Made by a program: the position numbers and the translations under genes. The notes below the pieces were generated by a model that did not search any database, had not been told where the DNA came from, and saw only the letters and a program-made list of their open reading frames with translations. From NCBI GenBank assembly GCA_020637985.1, contig JACKJK010000009.1, forward strand, positions 10,001-74,000: DNA of 64,000 bases, written 5' to 3'. Positions 1 through 11,627 of this stretch are shown here, in pieces. The DNA comes from Rhodobiaceae bacterium (GTDB lineage: Bacteria > Pseudomonadota > Alphaproteobacteria > Rhizobiales > Tepidamorphaceae). Position 1 is the stretch's first letter, and each line of letters starts with the position of its first letter.

Positions 1-1316
1 GCACGTCCGGCGAGATGGCGGCCGAGGAAGGTGGCGCCACCGACGACGGCGCGTTCGGCGAGGGCGTCGGCGATGCCTCTGCCGAGGGCATCGTCATCGA
101 TGCGGCGGCACTCGGCGATGTCCCCGACCTGAAAACAACAGTGCTGGAAAAGCCTGCGGCCCCGGTTGGCTTCGAGGGCGCAACGCGGGTCACCGCGAAG
201 GCGGAACGCGGCGACACCATGGTGACGTTGCTGATGCGCGAGGGAGCAACCCGCGACGAGGCCGCCGATATCGTGCGCGCCCTCGGTCTCGATGCCGGCA
301 TCATCGCCGAGGGCGTTCCCGTGGTCGTCCTCAAGGCGCATGATCCAGCCGATCCCGGCCGGGAACGGCCCGTCCACGTCAGCGTGACGCGCAGCGACGG
401 CAAGCAGATGTCTGTCGCGCTCGCCTACTCCGGCCAGTTCGTGCCGATGTCCGCCACCGTGGCGGCGCCGAACCTGCGCGGCAGCGACGCGGCCGGCGGC
501 GGACCGCGCGCGAACGTCTACCAGAGCGTCTATGCAACCGGCCTGAAGAACGGCATCCCCGAGGAACTGGTCAAGGCGATGGTCCGCATCTTCTTCTTCG
601 ATGTGGACTACCAGCGCGCCGTGGCGCCCGGCGATTCCATCGAGGTCTTCTTTGCCGATCCCGACGCCGAGGAATTCGCCGACGAAGGCCCCGAGGTCCT
701 GTTCGCCTCCATCACCCAGCGCGGCGAGACGCGCCGCTACTATCGCTATCGCACCCCGGACGATGGTGTCGTCGACTACTATGACGAACAGGGGCGCAGC
801 GCCAAGAAGTTCCTGATGCGCAAGCCGGTGCGCTTCGGAAACTTCCGCTCCGGCTTCGGCATGCGCAAGCACCCGATCCTTGGCTATACGCGCATGCACA
901 AGGGTGTCGACTGGGCCGCCCCGCGCGGCACGCCGATCATGGCCGCGGGCAATGGAACCGTCCTTGAGGCCGGCTGGAAGTCGGGGTACGGGCGCTGGAC
1001 CAAGATCCGCCACGCCAACGGCTACGAGACGAGCTACGCCCACCAGAACCAGTTCGCGCCTGGCATCGTGCCAGGCGCCCGCGTCACCCAGGGCCAGGTC
1101 ATCGGCTACATTGGCACCACCGGCCTGTCGACCGGACCGCACCTGCACTACGAACTCACCGTGAACGGGCGCCATGTCGACCCGATGCGCATCCGCCTTC
1201 CGCGCGGCCGCTCCCTGGAAGGCCCGATTCTCGCGGCCTACGAGCGCGAACGCGCCCGCATCGACACGCTGATGCGCAAGCCGCCGGTTTCCACGCGCCT
1301 CGCGGCGAACAACTGA
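1..1316 (+). CDS. M23 family metallopeptidase (5' end outside window)
   Basis: Periplasmic zinc endopeptidase of the LytM/M23 type, expected to cut peptide cross-links in peptidoglycan. The C-terminal third holds the M23 domain: the metal-site signature HKGVDWAAPRGTP, the downstream GPHLHYEL motif, and the usual glycine-rich beta core. The region before it is the extended N-terminal part found in alphaproteobacterial M23 proteins. The frame stays open to the window edge. The first ATG (base 15) has no clear ribosome site, and 433 residues is short for this subgroup, so the true start and signal peptide most likely lie upstream. It converges on the next gene. Confidence 0.88.
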   Translation, partial: TSGEMAAEEGGATDDGAFGEGVGDASAEGIVIDAAALGDVPDLKTTVLEKPAAPVGFEGATRVTAKAERGDTMVTLLMREGATRDEAADIVRALGLDAGIIAEGVPVVVLKAHDPADPGRERPVHVSVTRSDGKQMSVALAYSGQFVPMSATVAAPNLRGSDAAGGGPRANVYQSVYATGLKNGIPEELVKAMVRIFFFDVDYQRAVAPGDSIEVFFADPDAEEFADEGPEVLFASITQRGETRRYYRYRTPDDGVVDYYDEQGRSAKKFLMRKPVRFGNFRSGFGMRKHPILGYTRMHKGVDWAAPRGTPIMAAGNGTVLEAGWKSGYGRWTKIRHANGYETSYAHQNQFAPGIVPGARVTQGQVIGYIGTTGLSTGPHLHYELTVNGRHVDPMRIRLPRGRSLEGPILAAYERERARIDTLMRKPPVSTRLAANN

Positions 1317-1352
1317 TCGCATACCGGAGAGCCGGTCACACGACGGGCATCC

Positions 1353-1715
1353 TCACGCCAGTCCCAGTTCCCGCTGCAGCTTCCTTGTCAGCCCGGCGGC
1401 CACCAGCCTGTGGCTCTCCGCGATGTAGCGGCACAGGTCCTGATCGTGCATCGCGTGATCGGTCGTTCTCTGGATCCACGTCAAGCCGCGCGAGGCAAGA
1501 TAGGGCGCCGGCCGCAATCCCGGCTGGTCCTTCAGGATCTCGAACGCGGTTGGCGTGACCTTGAAGGTCACCAAGGGTGCCTCGCCGTCGGCCCATCCGG
1601 CAATCGCGAAGACCTTGCCTCCGACCTTCCAGACATGCGCCCCACCCCATTGCACGACCTTTGTCGCGGCAGGCAGCGAGGCACAATAGGTGTCATATGC
1701 ATCGAGGCTCATCAT
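1353..1715 (-). CDS. MmcQ/YjbR family protein
   Basis: A small 120-residue protein of the MmcQ/YjbR fold, a family with a CyaY-like DNA-binding architecture and no settled biochemical role. Recognisable features are the N-terminal YDTYCASLPAATKVVQWGG stretch, the HVWKVGGKVFAI strand pair and the C-terminal helices with SHRLVAAGLTRKLQREL. Two ATG codons lie side by side at the start; the outer one is used here. A GAAGGTG stretch about ten bases upstream can serve as ribosome site. It follows clpB's stop by a short gap on the opposite side of a convergent pair. Confidence 0.85.
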   Translation of the reverse strand: MMSLDAYDTYCASLPAATKVVQWGGAHVWKVGGKVFAIAGWADGEAPLVTFKVTPTAFEILKDQPGLRPAPYLASRGLTWIQRTTDHAMHDQDLCRYIAESHRLVAAGLTRKLQRELGLA

Positions 1716-1758
1716 GGGCGGCAGTCACCTTCGCCGGATGACCTGCCGCCCATCATGT

Positions 1759-4365
<2,607 letters not shown>

Positions 4366-4432
4366 GGTCTTTCTCCCTTGGCGCAGTCACTCGGGCCTTC
4401 GTCTGAAGGAAGCGCCCATCGTGCCGCCCACA

Positions 4433-4462
4433 ATCGCCTGCCTGGAAATGCAGCCAGGCGAT
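4433..4462 (-). other. Stable hairpin in clpB leader
   Basis: Arms ATCGCCTG and CAGGCGAT are perfect complements, and a second CTG/CAG pairing sits inside the loop. It has no T run on either side, so it does not look like an intrinsic terminator. It falls about 68 bases before the clpB start, inside the leader predicted from the upstream promoter, and does not cover the ribosome site. Confidence 0.5.
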
Positions 4463-4506
4463 GCACAACCATACCTTTCGACCTCCGCTTTGCGGCAGGT
4501 CATGAC

Positions 4507-4538
4507 CGGATATAGGTGTGGCCCCCAAGGGTCGAAAG
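4507..4538 (-). promoter_or_regulatory. Putative RpoH (sigma-32) promoter of clpB
   Basis: Read on the minus strand, the -10 box is CCTATATCCG, an exact fit to the alphaproteobacterial heat-shock form CYTATNTNNG. Eighteen bases upstream is CTTT, one base off the CTTG -35 core. It would give a leader of about 135 bases for clpB, a classic RpoH target. The -35 mismatch keeps this a prediction. Confidence 0.5.
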
Positions 4539-4543
4539 AGGGT

Positions 4544-4581
4544 AAAAAACAAAAACCCGCCGGCCGCGAAGGCTGGCGGGT
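4544..4581 (-). terminator. Intrinsic terminator of the DUF4167 gene
   Basis: On the minus strand, an 11-base stem (ACCCGCCAGCC paired with GGCCGGCGGGT, one wobble) with a short TTCGC loop is followed by a U tract interrupted once. It lies 44 bases after the DUF4167 stop, and it separates that gene from clpB. Confidence 0.85.
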
Positions 4582-4624
4582 CTTGTGATCTCGGCGCAAC
4601 GCGGTGTTCGCGCGATGCCGCGGT

Positions 4625-5299
4625 TCAGGCCTCGGACGCTGCCTCGGCGACAGCCGCGGCATCCGCACCGCCGGCCTCGCCGGCCGCATCCCCATCACCG
4701 CTCTTGCTCTCCGCGGCAGGCCTGCGCCGGCGCCGTCCGCCGGTTTTCGCTGCCGGTGCGGTGTCTTCGGCGGCGGCATCGCCGCCCTCCTCCGGCGCCA
4801 CCCGCGTCGCGTTGCGCAGGAATGCCGGCAAGCCCATGTCCTCGTCGCCCTCGTCGGAATGGGCGGGAGCCTCCTGCGAGCCGTTGCCGCCGGTCCGGCC
4901 GCGCTCTTCCCGGCCGCCATCGTCACGCCGCGCGCGCGCTTCCCCCTCGCGCCGGCCGCCCTGCTCGCCGCCATCGCGTGTATCGCCTGCGCCTTCCGGC
5001 TGTTGCGGCTGGGGCTGCGGCTGGTTCTGGCTCTGGGCCTGCTGCGCTGCGGCGATGATGCGCAGGTAATGCTCGGCATGCTGCAGGTAGTTTTCCGCCG
5101 CGACCCGGTCGCCGGACGACTGGGCGTCGCGCGCCAGCTGCTGGTACTTCTCCGCCACATGCGCAGCCGTGCCGCGGACCTTCACGTCCGGTCCGTTGCT
5201 TTCGTAGGAGCGGGTCAGCGGATTGGGCTGCTTGCGGCCGCTGCCGCCCCCGCCGCCACTGCCACCACGGCCGCGCATTCTCTTGTTCTGTCCTCTCAT
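4625..5299 (-). CDS. DUF4167 domain protein
   Basis: Hypothetical protein of the DUF4167 family, restricted to alphaproteobacteria and of unknown function. The 225 residues fall into three parts. First is a basic, glycine-rich head (MRGQNKRMRGRGGSGGGGG). Next is the conserved block of about 70 residues around GTAAHVAEKYQQLARDA and NYLQHAEHYLRII. Last is a low-complexity tail alternating acidic and arginine-rich patches (GGRRRRRP). The composition suggests nucleic-acid binding, but this is inference. The start at 5299 is preceded by GGAGAAGAG; the frame is open further upstream but has no family similarity there. Confidence 0.85.
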   Translation of the reverse strand: MRGQNKRMRGRGGSGGGGGSGRKQPNPLTRSYESNGPDVKVRGTAAHVAEKYQQLARDAQSSGDRVAAENYLQHAEHYLRIIAAAQQAQSQNQPQPQPQQPEGAGDTRDGGEQGGRREGEARARRDDGGREERGRTGGNGSQEAPAHSDEGDEDMGLPAFLRNATRVAPEEGGDAAAEDTAPAAKTGGRRRRRPAAESKSGDGDAAGEAGGADAAAVAEAASEA

Positions 5300-5781
5300 A
5301 CCGACTCTCTTCTCCAGTCGCGCAAATTTCATGTCCTGGGGAACGCCCGCACCGCCTGTCCGCATGCCCGTTGCATGGGCCGATGTGCCAGCGATCGTTC
5401 CGTCGAATCCGTTGCCCCGTTCTCCACGCACCTTGAGGGTCTCGGACCTCTGTGCGGCGAATTCCTTCACGGCTCACAAGCTGGCGCCGACACGTGCCCG
5501 CCGGTCCGGCCCCACGGACGAACGATCACAGGTCCGCCGGAAGAGATCAGACATTCGGCAATGTGTTGTGCGTCGCCTCTTGAAACCCGGCGCCTCGCCT
5601 CGCGAAAGGCAAGTCAGGCCGATTTGTTTCAGTGAGTGTCCGATGACCAGATCACCCGGTCGTCCGGAAAATGCGGATCAGGCACATTTATGCCGAACCG
5701 CTTCATGAGCCAGACACTATCCGCTTCGCAACCTCATTCCAAGCGGTTTCTTCGGTGCGAATTCCAGTCGGATGCGCATCT
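5300..5781. other. Intergenic region, 482 bases
   Basis: Lies between prmC (ends at 5782) and the DUF4167 gene, both on the minus strand, so it should carry the DUF4167 promoter. Several short frames are open but none has family similarity or a convincing ribosome site. I could not pick a promoter with confidence, and saw no RNA gene. Confidence 0.5.
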
Positions 5782-6663
5782 TCACCCTGTTCGCTGCCCC
5801 GAAACGATCCTGTCGTGGCCCGCGAGGTCGTGCGCGACATGCAGCGAGCCGAAGCCGGCGGTCCGCATCAATTCCATCACCGCCGCCGTCTGCCCCGTGC
5901 CGGTCTCCAGCGCCAGGAAACCTCCCTCCCGCAGCACGCCGGCCGCCTGCGGCACAAGCATGCGGTAGGCATCGAGCCCGTCGGCCCCGCCGTCTAGCGC
6001 GGCTCGCGGATCGTGGTCGCGCACCTCCGCCGCGAGGGCCGCGATATCGCCGCTGCGGATGTAGGGCGGGTTCGAGACGACAAGGTCGAATATCTTCTCG
6101 TGGCCGGCAAGCCAGTCGCCGGCCACGAAGTCGCAACGCTGCGCGAGCCCGAGCCGGCGGGCATTGCCGCGTGCGACATCCAGCGCTCCCTCGCTGCAGT
6201 CGATGCCGATGCCGCGCGCATGCGGAAGCGTGGCCAGCAGCCCCAGCAGGATGCAGCCGCTGCCCGTGCCCGCATCGGCGATCAGCGGCGCCGGTTCGCC
6301 GGAGAGCAGGCCGACGCAGGTTTCAACCAGCAACTCGGTCTCCGGCCTTGGCATCAGCGTTTCAGCCGAAAGCACCAGATCGAGATCAAGGAACGGTGCA
6401 TGGCCGAGGATCCGCGCCACCGGCTCGCGTGCTGCCCGCCGCGCCGCAAGGCCCGCGAGCGTTTGCATCGTTGCAGGCGAAAGCAACGCAGCCGGATCGC
6501 GCAGCAGGTCTTCATGCGCAAGCCCCGCCGCATGCTGCACGAGCAGGCGGGCATCGAGCGGCGCGCTGTCGATGCCGGCAGCGGTGAACTGCCGCGTTAG
6601 CTGGCGCACGGCCGCGCCAACCGAAGTCCCTGCGTCTGCCGATCCACCCTGGCTGGCGCTCAC
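5782..6663 (-). CDS. prmC: Release factor glutamine methyltransferase PrmC
   Basis: Methylates the glutamine of the GGQ motif in class I release factors using S-adenosylmethionine. The 293 residues comprise an N-terminal helical substrate-recognition domain (to about 90) and a Rossmann methyltransferase domain with the cofactor loop DAGTGSGC and the catalytic motif NPPY in VVSNPPYI. It starts with GTG, and its first three bases overlap the prfA stop (GTGA), so it is translationally coupled to its own substrate's gene, as in most bacteria. Confidence 0.96.
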   Translation of the reverse strand: MSASQGGSADAGTSVGAAVRQLTRQFTAAGIDSAPLDARLLVQHAAGLAHEDLLRDPAALLSPATMQTLAGLAARRAAREPVARILGHAPFLDLDLVLSAETLMPRPETELLVETCVGLLSGEPAPLIADAGTGSGCILLGLLATLPHARGIGIDCSEGALDVARGNARRLGLAQRCDFVAGDWLAGHEKIFDLVVSNPPYIRSGDIAALAAEVRDHDPRAALDGGADGLDAYRMLVPQAAGVLREGGFLALETGTGQTAAVMELMRTAGFGSLHVAHDLAGHDRIVSGQRTG

Positions 6664-7754
6664 GGCGATACGGATGCGACTTCGCCGGAAGCCTCGGCCG
6701 CCGCCAGCCGCTGTGTCTGGTCCTCGGAAATCAGCGCTTCCACCACCTCGTCGAGCGCTTCGCCGGCGAGCACCTGCTCGAGCTTGTAGAGCGTCAGGTT
6801 GATGCGGTGATCCGTGACGCGGCCTTGCGGGAAATTGTAGGTGCGGATGCGCTCGGAGCGGTCGCCGGTGCCGACCTGGCTGCGCCGCGCCGCGGAGCGC
6901 TCACTGTCCTGGCGCTCGCGTTCCATCTCGAACAGCCGCGCCCGCAGCACCTTCATCGCCTGCGCCCTGTTCTGATGCTGCGACTTTTCCGAAGACGTCA
7001 CAATGATGCCGGTGGGCAGGTGCGTGATGCGCACCGCCGAATCGGTCGTGTTGACATGCTGCCCGCCGGCGCCGGAGGCGCGCATCGTGTCGATGCGGAT
7101 ATCGTCCGGCTTGATCTCGATGTCGACTTCCTGTGCCTGCGGCAGCACCGCGACGGTCGCGGCCGACGTGTGGATGCGCCCGCTGGCCTCGGTCTCGGGC
7201 ACCCGCTGCACCCGGTGCACGCCGGATTCGAACTTCAGCCGCTCGTAGACACCCTGCCCCGAGACATCGAGGATCACTTCCTTGTAGCCGCCGAGGTCCG
7301 ATTCGCTCGCAGACAGGATCGCCACGCTCCAGCCGCGCAACTCCGCATAGCGCTGGTACATGCGGGCAAGATCGCCGGCAAAAAGCGCAGCTTCCTCGCC
7401 GCCGGTGCCGGCGCGGATCTCGACGATCGCGCTCTTGTCGTCGGCACTGTCGCGCGGCAACAGCAGCACCTTGAGCGACTGCTCCATCTCTTCCAGCCGT
7501 TCGTCGAGTTCCTCCGCCTCGGCCTGCGCCATCTCCGCCATTTCCGGGTCCGTGTCGGGGTCCTCGAGAATGGCCTCCAGCCCCTCGCGCTCGCTCATCG
7601 CCTGCGCCCGCACGCGGATCGCGGTCACCAGCGGCTCGAGTTGCGCGCGTTCACGCGACAGCCGCACGATCTCCTCGGCGCCGGCCGCCGTCGCCAGCGC
7701 CGCTTCCATGCCTTCGAACTTGGCGACGATCGCCTTGAGATGGTCTTCACGCAT
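6660..7754 (-). CDS. prfA: Peptide chain release factor 1
   Basis: Class I release factor that reads UAA and UAG in the ribosomal A site and triggers peptide hydrolysis. At 364 residues it is of normal length. The GGQ motif (GAGGQHVNTTDSAVRITH) is intact, and the anticodon-mimicking region precedes it. Domain order is a helical N-terminal domain, then the combined domains 2/4 and domain 3. It sits between ptsP upstream and prmC downstream. The ATG at 7754 gives the usual N-terminus (MREDHLKAIVAKFEGMEA), 64 bases after the ptsP stop. Confidence 0.97.
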   Translation of the reverse strand: MREDHLKAIVAKFEGMEAALATAAGAEEIVRLSRERAQLEPLVTAIRVRAQAMSEREGLEAILEDPDTDPEMAEMAQAEAEELDERLEEMEQSLKVLLLPRDSADDKSAIVEIRAGTGGEEAALFAGDLARMYQRYAELRGWSVAILSASESDLGGYKEVILDVSGQGVYERLKFESGVHRVQRVPETEASGRIHTSAATVAVLPQAQEVDIEIKPDDIRIDTMRASGAGGQHVNTTDSAVRITHLPTGIIVTSSEKSQHQNRAQAMKVLRARLFEMERERQDSERSAARRSQVGTGDRSERIRTYNFPQGRVTDHRINLTLYKLEQVLAGEALDEVVEALISEDQTQRLAAAEASGEVASVSP

Positions 7755-7818
7755 TGTGTCTGATCCACGCCGAAAAGGCGTCTCGTGTTGTTGGCCGCCC
7801 CGGCTTCAAAAGCGTTTG

Positions 7819-10089
7819 CTAGTCTTCGATCTCGACGCCGTTTTCCGCGGCGAATCTTGCAAGATCGGCGCGCAGGTCGCCATTCGGCTGCGCAAGCCTT
7901 GTATCGAGAAACGCCGCTACGGCGCCCACGTCAAGACTGCGCAGCATCGCCTTGACCGGTCCCACGGCGGCGGCCGTCATCGATATGGTCCGCAGTCCGA
8001 TCCCCGCAAGCGCCATCGCCGTCAGCGGCTTCGATGCCAGTTCCCCGCACAAGGTCAGCGGAATGGAGTTGCGCTGCGCCGCGTCGACGATCTCCTTCAG
8101 CGTGCGCAGCATCGGTACGCAAAGCGGATCGAACCGGCTCGACAGGCGCGTGTTGTCGCGATCGACCGCGTAGAGGAACTGGAACAGGTCGTTGCTGCCG
8201 ATCGACAGGAAATCGGCCTTCGCGGCCAGTTCGTTAAGTTGCCAGATCAGTGCCGGCACCTCGATCATCGCGCCAAGGCGGGTCCGCGCAGGCAACGCAT
8301 GGCCGTGCCGCTCCAGACGCGCGGCTTCCTGTTCGACGATCGCGCGCGCACTGTCGAACTCTCTGACCTCCGAAACCATCGGGAACATGATCGACAACTC
8401 GCGACCTGCCGCCGCCAGCAGCAGCGCGCGAACCTGAGACTTCAGCAGCGCCGGCCTGTCGAGCGCGATACGAATCGCACGCCACCCCATCGCCGGGTTC
8501 AGTTCCTCGGCCTGGCGCATGTACGGCAGGATCTTGTCGCCGCCGATGTCGAGCGAGCGGAACACGACCGGCTTGCCGTCCGCCGCGTCGAGCACGCTGC
8601 GGTAGAACGCCTCCTGTTCGCCGATGCGCGGGAAGGTCGACGACAGCATGAATTGCAGCTCGGTGCGGAACAGCCCGATGCCCGCCGCGCCGGCTTCCGG
8701 CAGGTGCGGCAGGTCGACCATCAGCCCAGCGTTCATCATCAGCGTCATCGTGACGCCGTCTCGGGTGACCGCCGGCGTGTCGCGCAGGCGCTGGTAGCGT
8801 TCCTGCCGCCGGGCACGCAGTTGCACCTTGTCGACGTAAGCCCCTTCCACTTCCGCGGTCGGGCGGATGTGGACCTCGCCGGATACCCCGTCGACGATCA
8901 CCGGGTCACCGGACTTCAGCAGGTCGAGAACGCCATCGAGCTGGCCGACACAGGGAATACCCAGCGCCCGCGCGACGATCGTCACGTGGCTGGTCGGCGA
9001 ACCCTCCTCCAGCACCAGCGCCCGCAGGCTGTCGCGGTTGTAGTCGAGCAACTCGGCCGGGCCCATGTTGCGCGCCACCAGGATCGCATCCTTCGGCAAC
9101 TCGCCGCCGCTGGGATGCCCGCTCCAGCCGACAAGCTCGCGCAGAAGGCGGTTCGCCAGGTCGTCGAGGTCGTGCAGCCGCTCGCGGATATAGGGATCGG
9201 TCTGGCGCAGCAGCTGCGCGCGGGTGTCGTTCTGCACGCGCTCGACGGCGGCCTCCGCCGTCAGGCCGGTCTTCACCGCCTCATGGATGCGCCGCGCCCA
9301 GCCGCGGTCGCGCGCAAACATCCGGTAGCTCTCGAGGATCTCGACGTGCTCGCCCGCGCCTTCGTTCAAGGACGGGTGCTGCAACATGTCGTCGACCGAT
9401 GAACGCAGCGATTCCAGCGCCGCATCGAGCCTTGCCAGTTCCTCGTTGGCGTCCTCCGCGATCAGCTGCTTGATCTCGACGCGTGGCTCGTGCAGCACCG
9501 CGTGCCCCAGCCCGATGCCTTCGGCGAACGAACGCCCGTGCAGGTGGTGCGGCCGTTGCAGGGCAAGCCCGGTGCCGGGCTTCGCCAGCGTCTGCAGTTC
9601 GCCCGCCGCGATCATCTCCGCAAGCACGATGGCGATCGTCTGAAGCGCCTCGACCTCTTCCTCCGAATAGGTCCGCCGCGCCATGTTCTGCACGACGAGG
9701 ACGCCAAGCGTCTGGCCGCCGCGCAGCACCGGCACGCCGAGGAAGGAGTGGTAGATTTCTTCGCCCGTTTCCGGGAAATACGCGAAGGCGGGGTGGTTCT
9801 GGGCGTCCGGCAGGTTGAGGGGTTGCGCCTCGCGCGCGATGACGCCGACAAGGCCCTGGCCGACTTTCATCGCGATGCGGTGCACCGCCTCGCGCTTCAG
9901 GCCTTCGGTGGCGAAGAGTTCCAGCGTGCCGTCGCCGCGCATGACATAGACGGAGCACACCTCGGCGACCATGTTGGCCGCGACGAGGACAACGATCCGG
10001 TCAAGCCGCTCCTGCGCGCTGACGGGCTCCGCCATCACCTCGCGCAGGCGGCGCAGCATGACGCGTGGTCCGCCGATCGAGCTCCGCAT
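7819..10089 (-). CDS. ptsP: PTS-Ntr phosphoenolpyruvate-protein phosphotransferase
   Basis: Enzyme I of the nitrogen PTS: it takes phosphate from phosphoenolpyruvate and passes it to NPr, which feeds regulatory rather than sugar-transporting EIIA. The 756 residues hold a GAF domain (about 20-165), the PEP-utiliser N-terminal domain, the mobile domain with the phospho-histidine motif GSPTSHVTIVARALGIP (near residue 367), and a PEP-binding barrel with SIGSNDLFQF and the LCGELAS active-site cysteine motif. The GAF domain separates this from sugar-PTS enzyme I. It follows lysC, the common Hyphomicrobiales order. Confidence 0.96.
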   Translation of the reverse strand: MRSSIGGPRVMLRRLREVMAEPVSAQERLDRIVVLVAANMVAEVCSVYVMRGDGTLELFATEGLKREAVHRIAMKVGQGLVGVIAREAQPLNLPDAQNHPAFAYFPETGEEIYHSFLGVPVLRGGQTLGVLVVQNMARRTYSEEEVEALQTIAIVLAEMIAAGELQTLAKPGTGLALQRPHHLHGRSFAEGIGLGHAVLHEPRVEIKQLIAEDANEELARLDAALESLRSSVDDMLQHPSLNEGAGEHVEILESYRMFARDRGWARRIHEAVKTGLTAEAAVERVQNDTRAQLLRQTDPYIRERLHDLDDLANRLLRELVGWSGHPSGGELPKDAILVARNMGPAELLDYNRDSLRALVLEEGSPTSHVTIVARALGIPCVGQLDGVLDLLKSGDPVIVDGVSGEVHIRPTAEVEGAYVDKVQLRARRQERYQRLRDTPAVTRDGVTMTLMMNAGLMVDLPHLPEAGAAGIGLFRTELQFMLSSTFPRIGEQEAFYRSVLDAADGKPVVFRSLDIGGDKILPYMRQAEELNPAMGWRAIRIALDRPALLKSQVRALLLAAAGRELSIMFPMVSEVREFDSARAIVEQEAARLERHGHALPARTRLGAMIEVPALIWQLNELAAKADFLSIGSNDLFQFLYAVDRDNTRLSSRFDPLCVPMLRTLKEIVDAAQRNSIPLTLCGELASKPLTAMALAGIGLRTISMTAAAVGPVKAMLRSLDVGAVAAFLDTRLAQPNGDLRADLARFAAENGVEIED

Positions 10090-10186
10090 ACGCTCCGGGC
10101 CTCATGTCAGAATTCGAAACCGCACGCCGCCGTATCGCGACAGGCGCCTGCCGGTCGTGTGCCGCAGCCGCGAGGCTTTTCCGAAT

Positions 10187-11440
10187 CTATTGCGTGTCCA
10201 GCCCGTATAGCGAATGCAAAGTGCGCACCGCAAGTTCGGTATAGGCCGCATCGATCAGAACGGAAATCTTGATTTCCGAGGTGGTGATGGCGCGGATGTT
10301 GATGTTTCGCTGCGCCAATGCCCGGAAAGCGTCTGCCGCAACGCCGGCATGCGAGCGCATCCCGATGCCGATGACGGACACCTTGACCACGTCGGTCGCA
10401 CCTTCGAGCGCCCCGTACTCGATCTCGCCGCGCTGCGCCTCGATGGTGGCGCGCGCCTTGCCGTAGTCGGCCTCCGGCACGGTGAAGGTGAGGTCGGTGG
10501 TGCTGCCGTCCTCCGACACGTTCTGCACGATCATGTCGACATTGATGTTGGCGTCCGCCAGCGGCCCGAACACCGCCGCCGCGACGCCCGGCTTGTCCTG
10601 CACGCGCCTGAGCGTGATCTGCGCCTCGTCCTTGGAGTAGGCGATTCCCGTAACCGTGTTCTTTTCCACGATTTCATCCTCGTCACAAATCAGCGTTCCG
10701 ACAGGCTGGTTGGCGCCCACCAGGGCGGGTGAATCCGGCTCGTCGAACGACGAGCGCACGAACGTCCGCACCCCGTGCACCATCGCCATTTCCACCGAAC
10801 GCACCTGCAGCACCTTGGCCCCCAGCGAGGCCATTTCCAGCATTTCCTCGTAGGCGATCTTGTCCAGCCGGCGCGCCTTGGCGACGATGCGCGGGTCGGT
10901 CGTGTAGACGCCGTCGACATCGGTGTAGATGTCGCAGCGGTCGGCGCCGACCGCCGCCGCCACGGCCACCGCGCTGGTATCGGACCCGCCGCGCCCCAGC
11001 GTGGTGATGCGGTTGTCCGGTCCCAGTCCCTGGAAACCGGCGATCACCGCGACCTGGCCCGAGCCGATGCGTTCCATCAGCAGCGGGCAGTCGATGGCGT
11101 CGATGCGCGCGGCGCCGTGCGCCCCGTCGGTGCGGATCGGGATCTGCCACCCGAGCCACGAGCGTGCATTGACCCCCATTGTCTGCAGCGCGATTGCCAG
11201 CAGCCCGCTGGTCACCTGCTCGCCGGACGCCACGATCGCGTCGTACTCGCGCGCGTCGTGCAAGGGCGACATGTCGCGGCAGAAGCCGACGAGCTTGTTG
11301 GTCTCGCCGGCCATGGCCGATACCACGACTGCGACCTCGTGCCCGGCCTCCACCTCGCGCTTGACGTGGCGCGCGACGTTGCGGATACGGTCGAGATCGG
11401 CGACGGATGTTCCGCCGAATTTCATGACCAGGCGGCCCAT
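10187..11440 (-). CDS. lysC: Aspartate kinase
   Basis: Phosphorylates aspartate, the first step towards lysine, threonine, methionine and diaminopimelate. The kinase domain begins with RLVMKFGGTSV, carries the GRGGSDTSA nucleotide and aspartate site, and is followed by a tandem ACT regulatory region (about 265-417), which implies feedback control by amino acids. Two in-frame ATGs occur; AAGGA lies eight bases before the inner one (11440), which also matches homologues, so it is preferred over 11449. Expected length is 417 residues. It is divergent from ubiG. Confidence 0.96.
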   Translation of the reverse strand: MGRLVMKFGGTSVADLDRIRNVARHVKREVEAGHEVAVVVSAMAGETNKLVGFCRDMSPLHDAREYDAIVASGEQVTSGLLAIALQTMGVNARSWLGWQIPIRTDGAHGAARIDAIDCPLLMERIGSGQVAVIAGFQGLGPDNRITTLGRGGSDTSAVAVAAAVGADRCDIYTDVDGVYTTDPRIVAKARRLDKIAYEEMLEMASLGAKVLQVRSVEMAMVHGVRTFVRSSFDEPDSPALVGANQPVGTLICDEDEIVEKNTVTGIAYSKDEAQITLRRVQDKPGVAAAVFGPLADANINVDMIVQNVSEDGSTTDLTFTVPEADYGKARATIEAQRGEIEYGALEGATDVVKVSVIGIGMRSHAGVAADAFRALAQRNINIRAITTSEIKISVLIDAAYTELAVRTLHSLYGLDTQ

Positions 11441-11627
11441 GGGTGGCATCCTTGGCGAATGGCGACGTGTTCAGGGCTTGCAGCGGTCCCTCGCCTGCGG
11501 TGGGATGGACGCCCTGCGATGCGGCGCCTACTTATCGATTGCAGCAGTCCATGGCAACAGGCGCGTATGGACACGTGCGCCAGACGCCATGGTTGCGCCG
11601 TCAGGACGAGGAAAGGTTCCAGCAATC

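Noticed and set aside
1323..1336. Hairpin ACCGG/CCGGT between the M23 and MmcQ genes
   Set aside because: Only five base pairs and no T run, so not convincing as a terminator.
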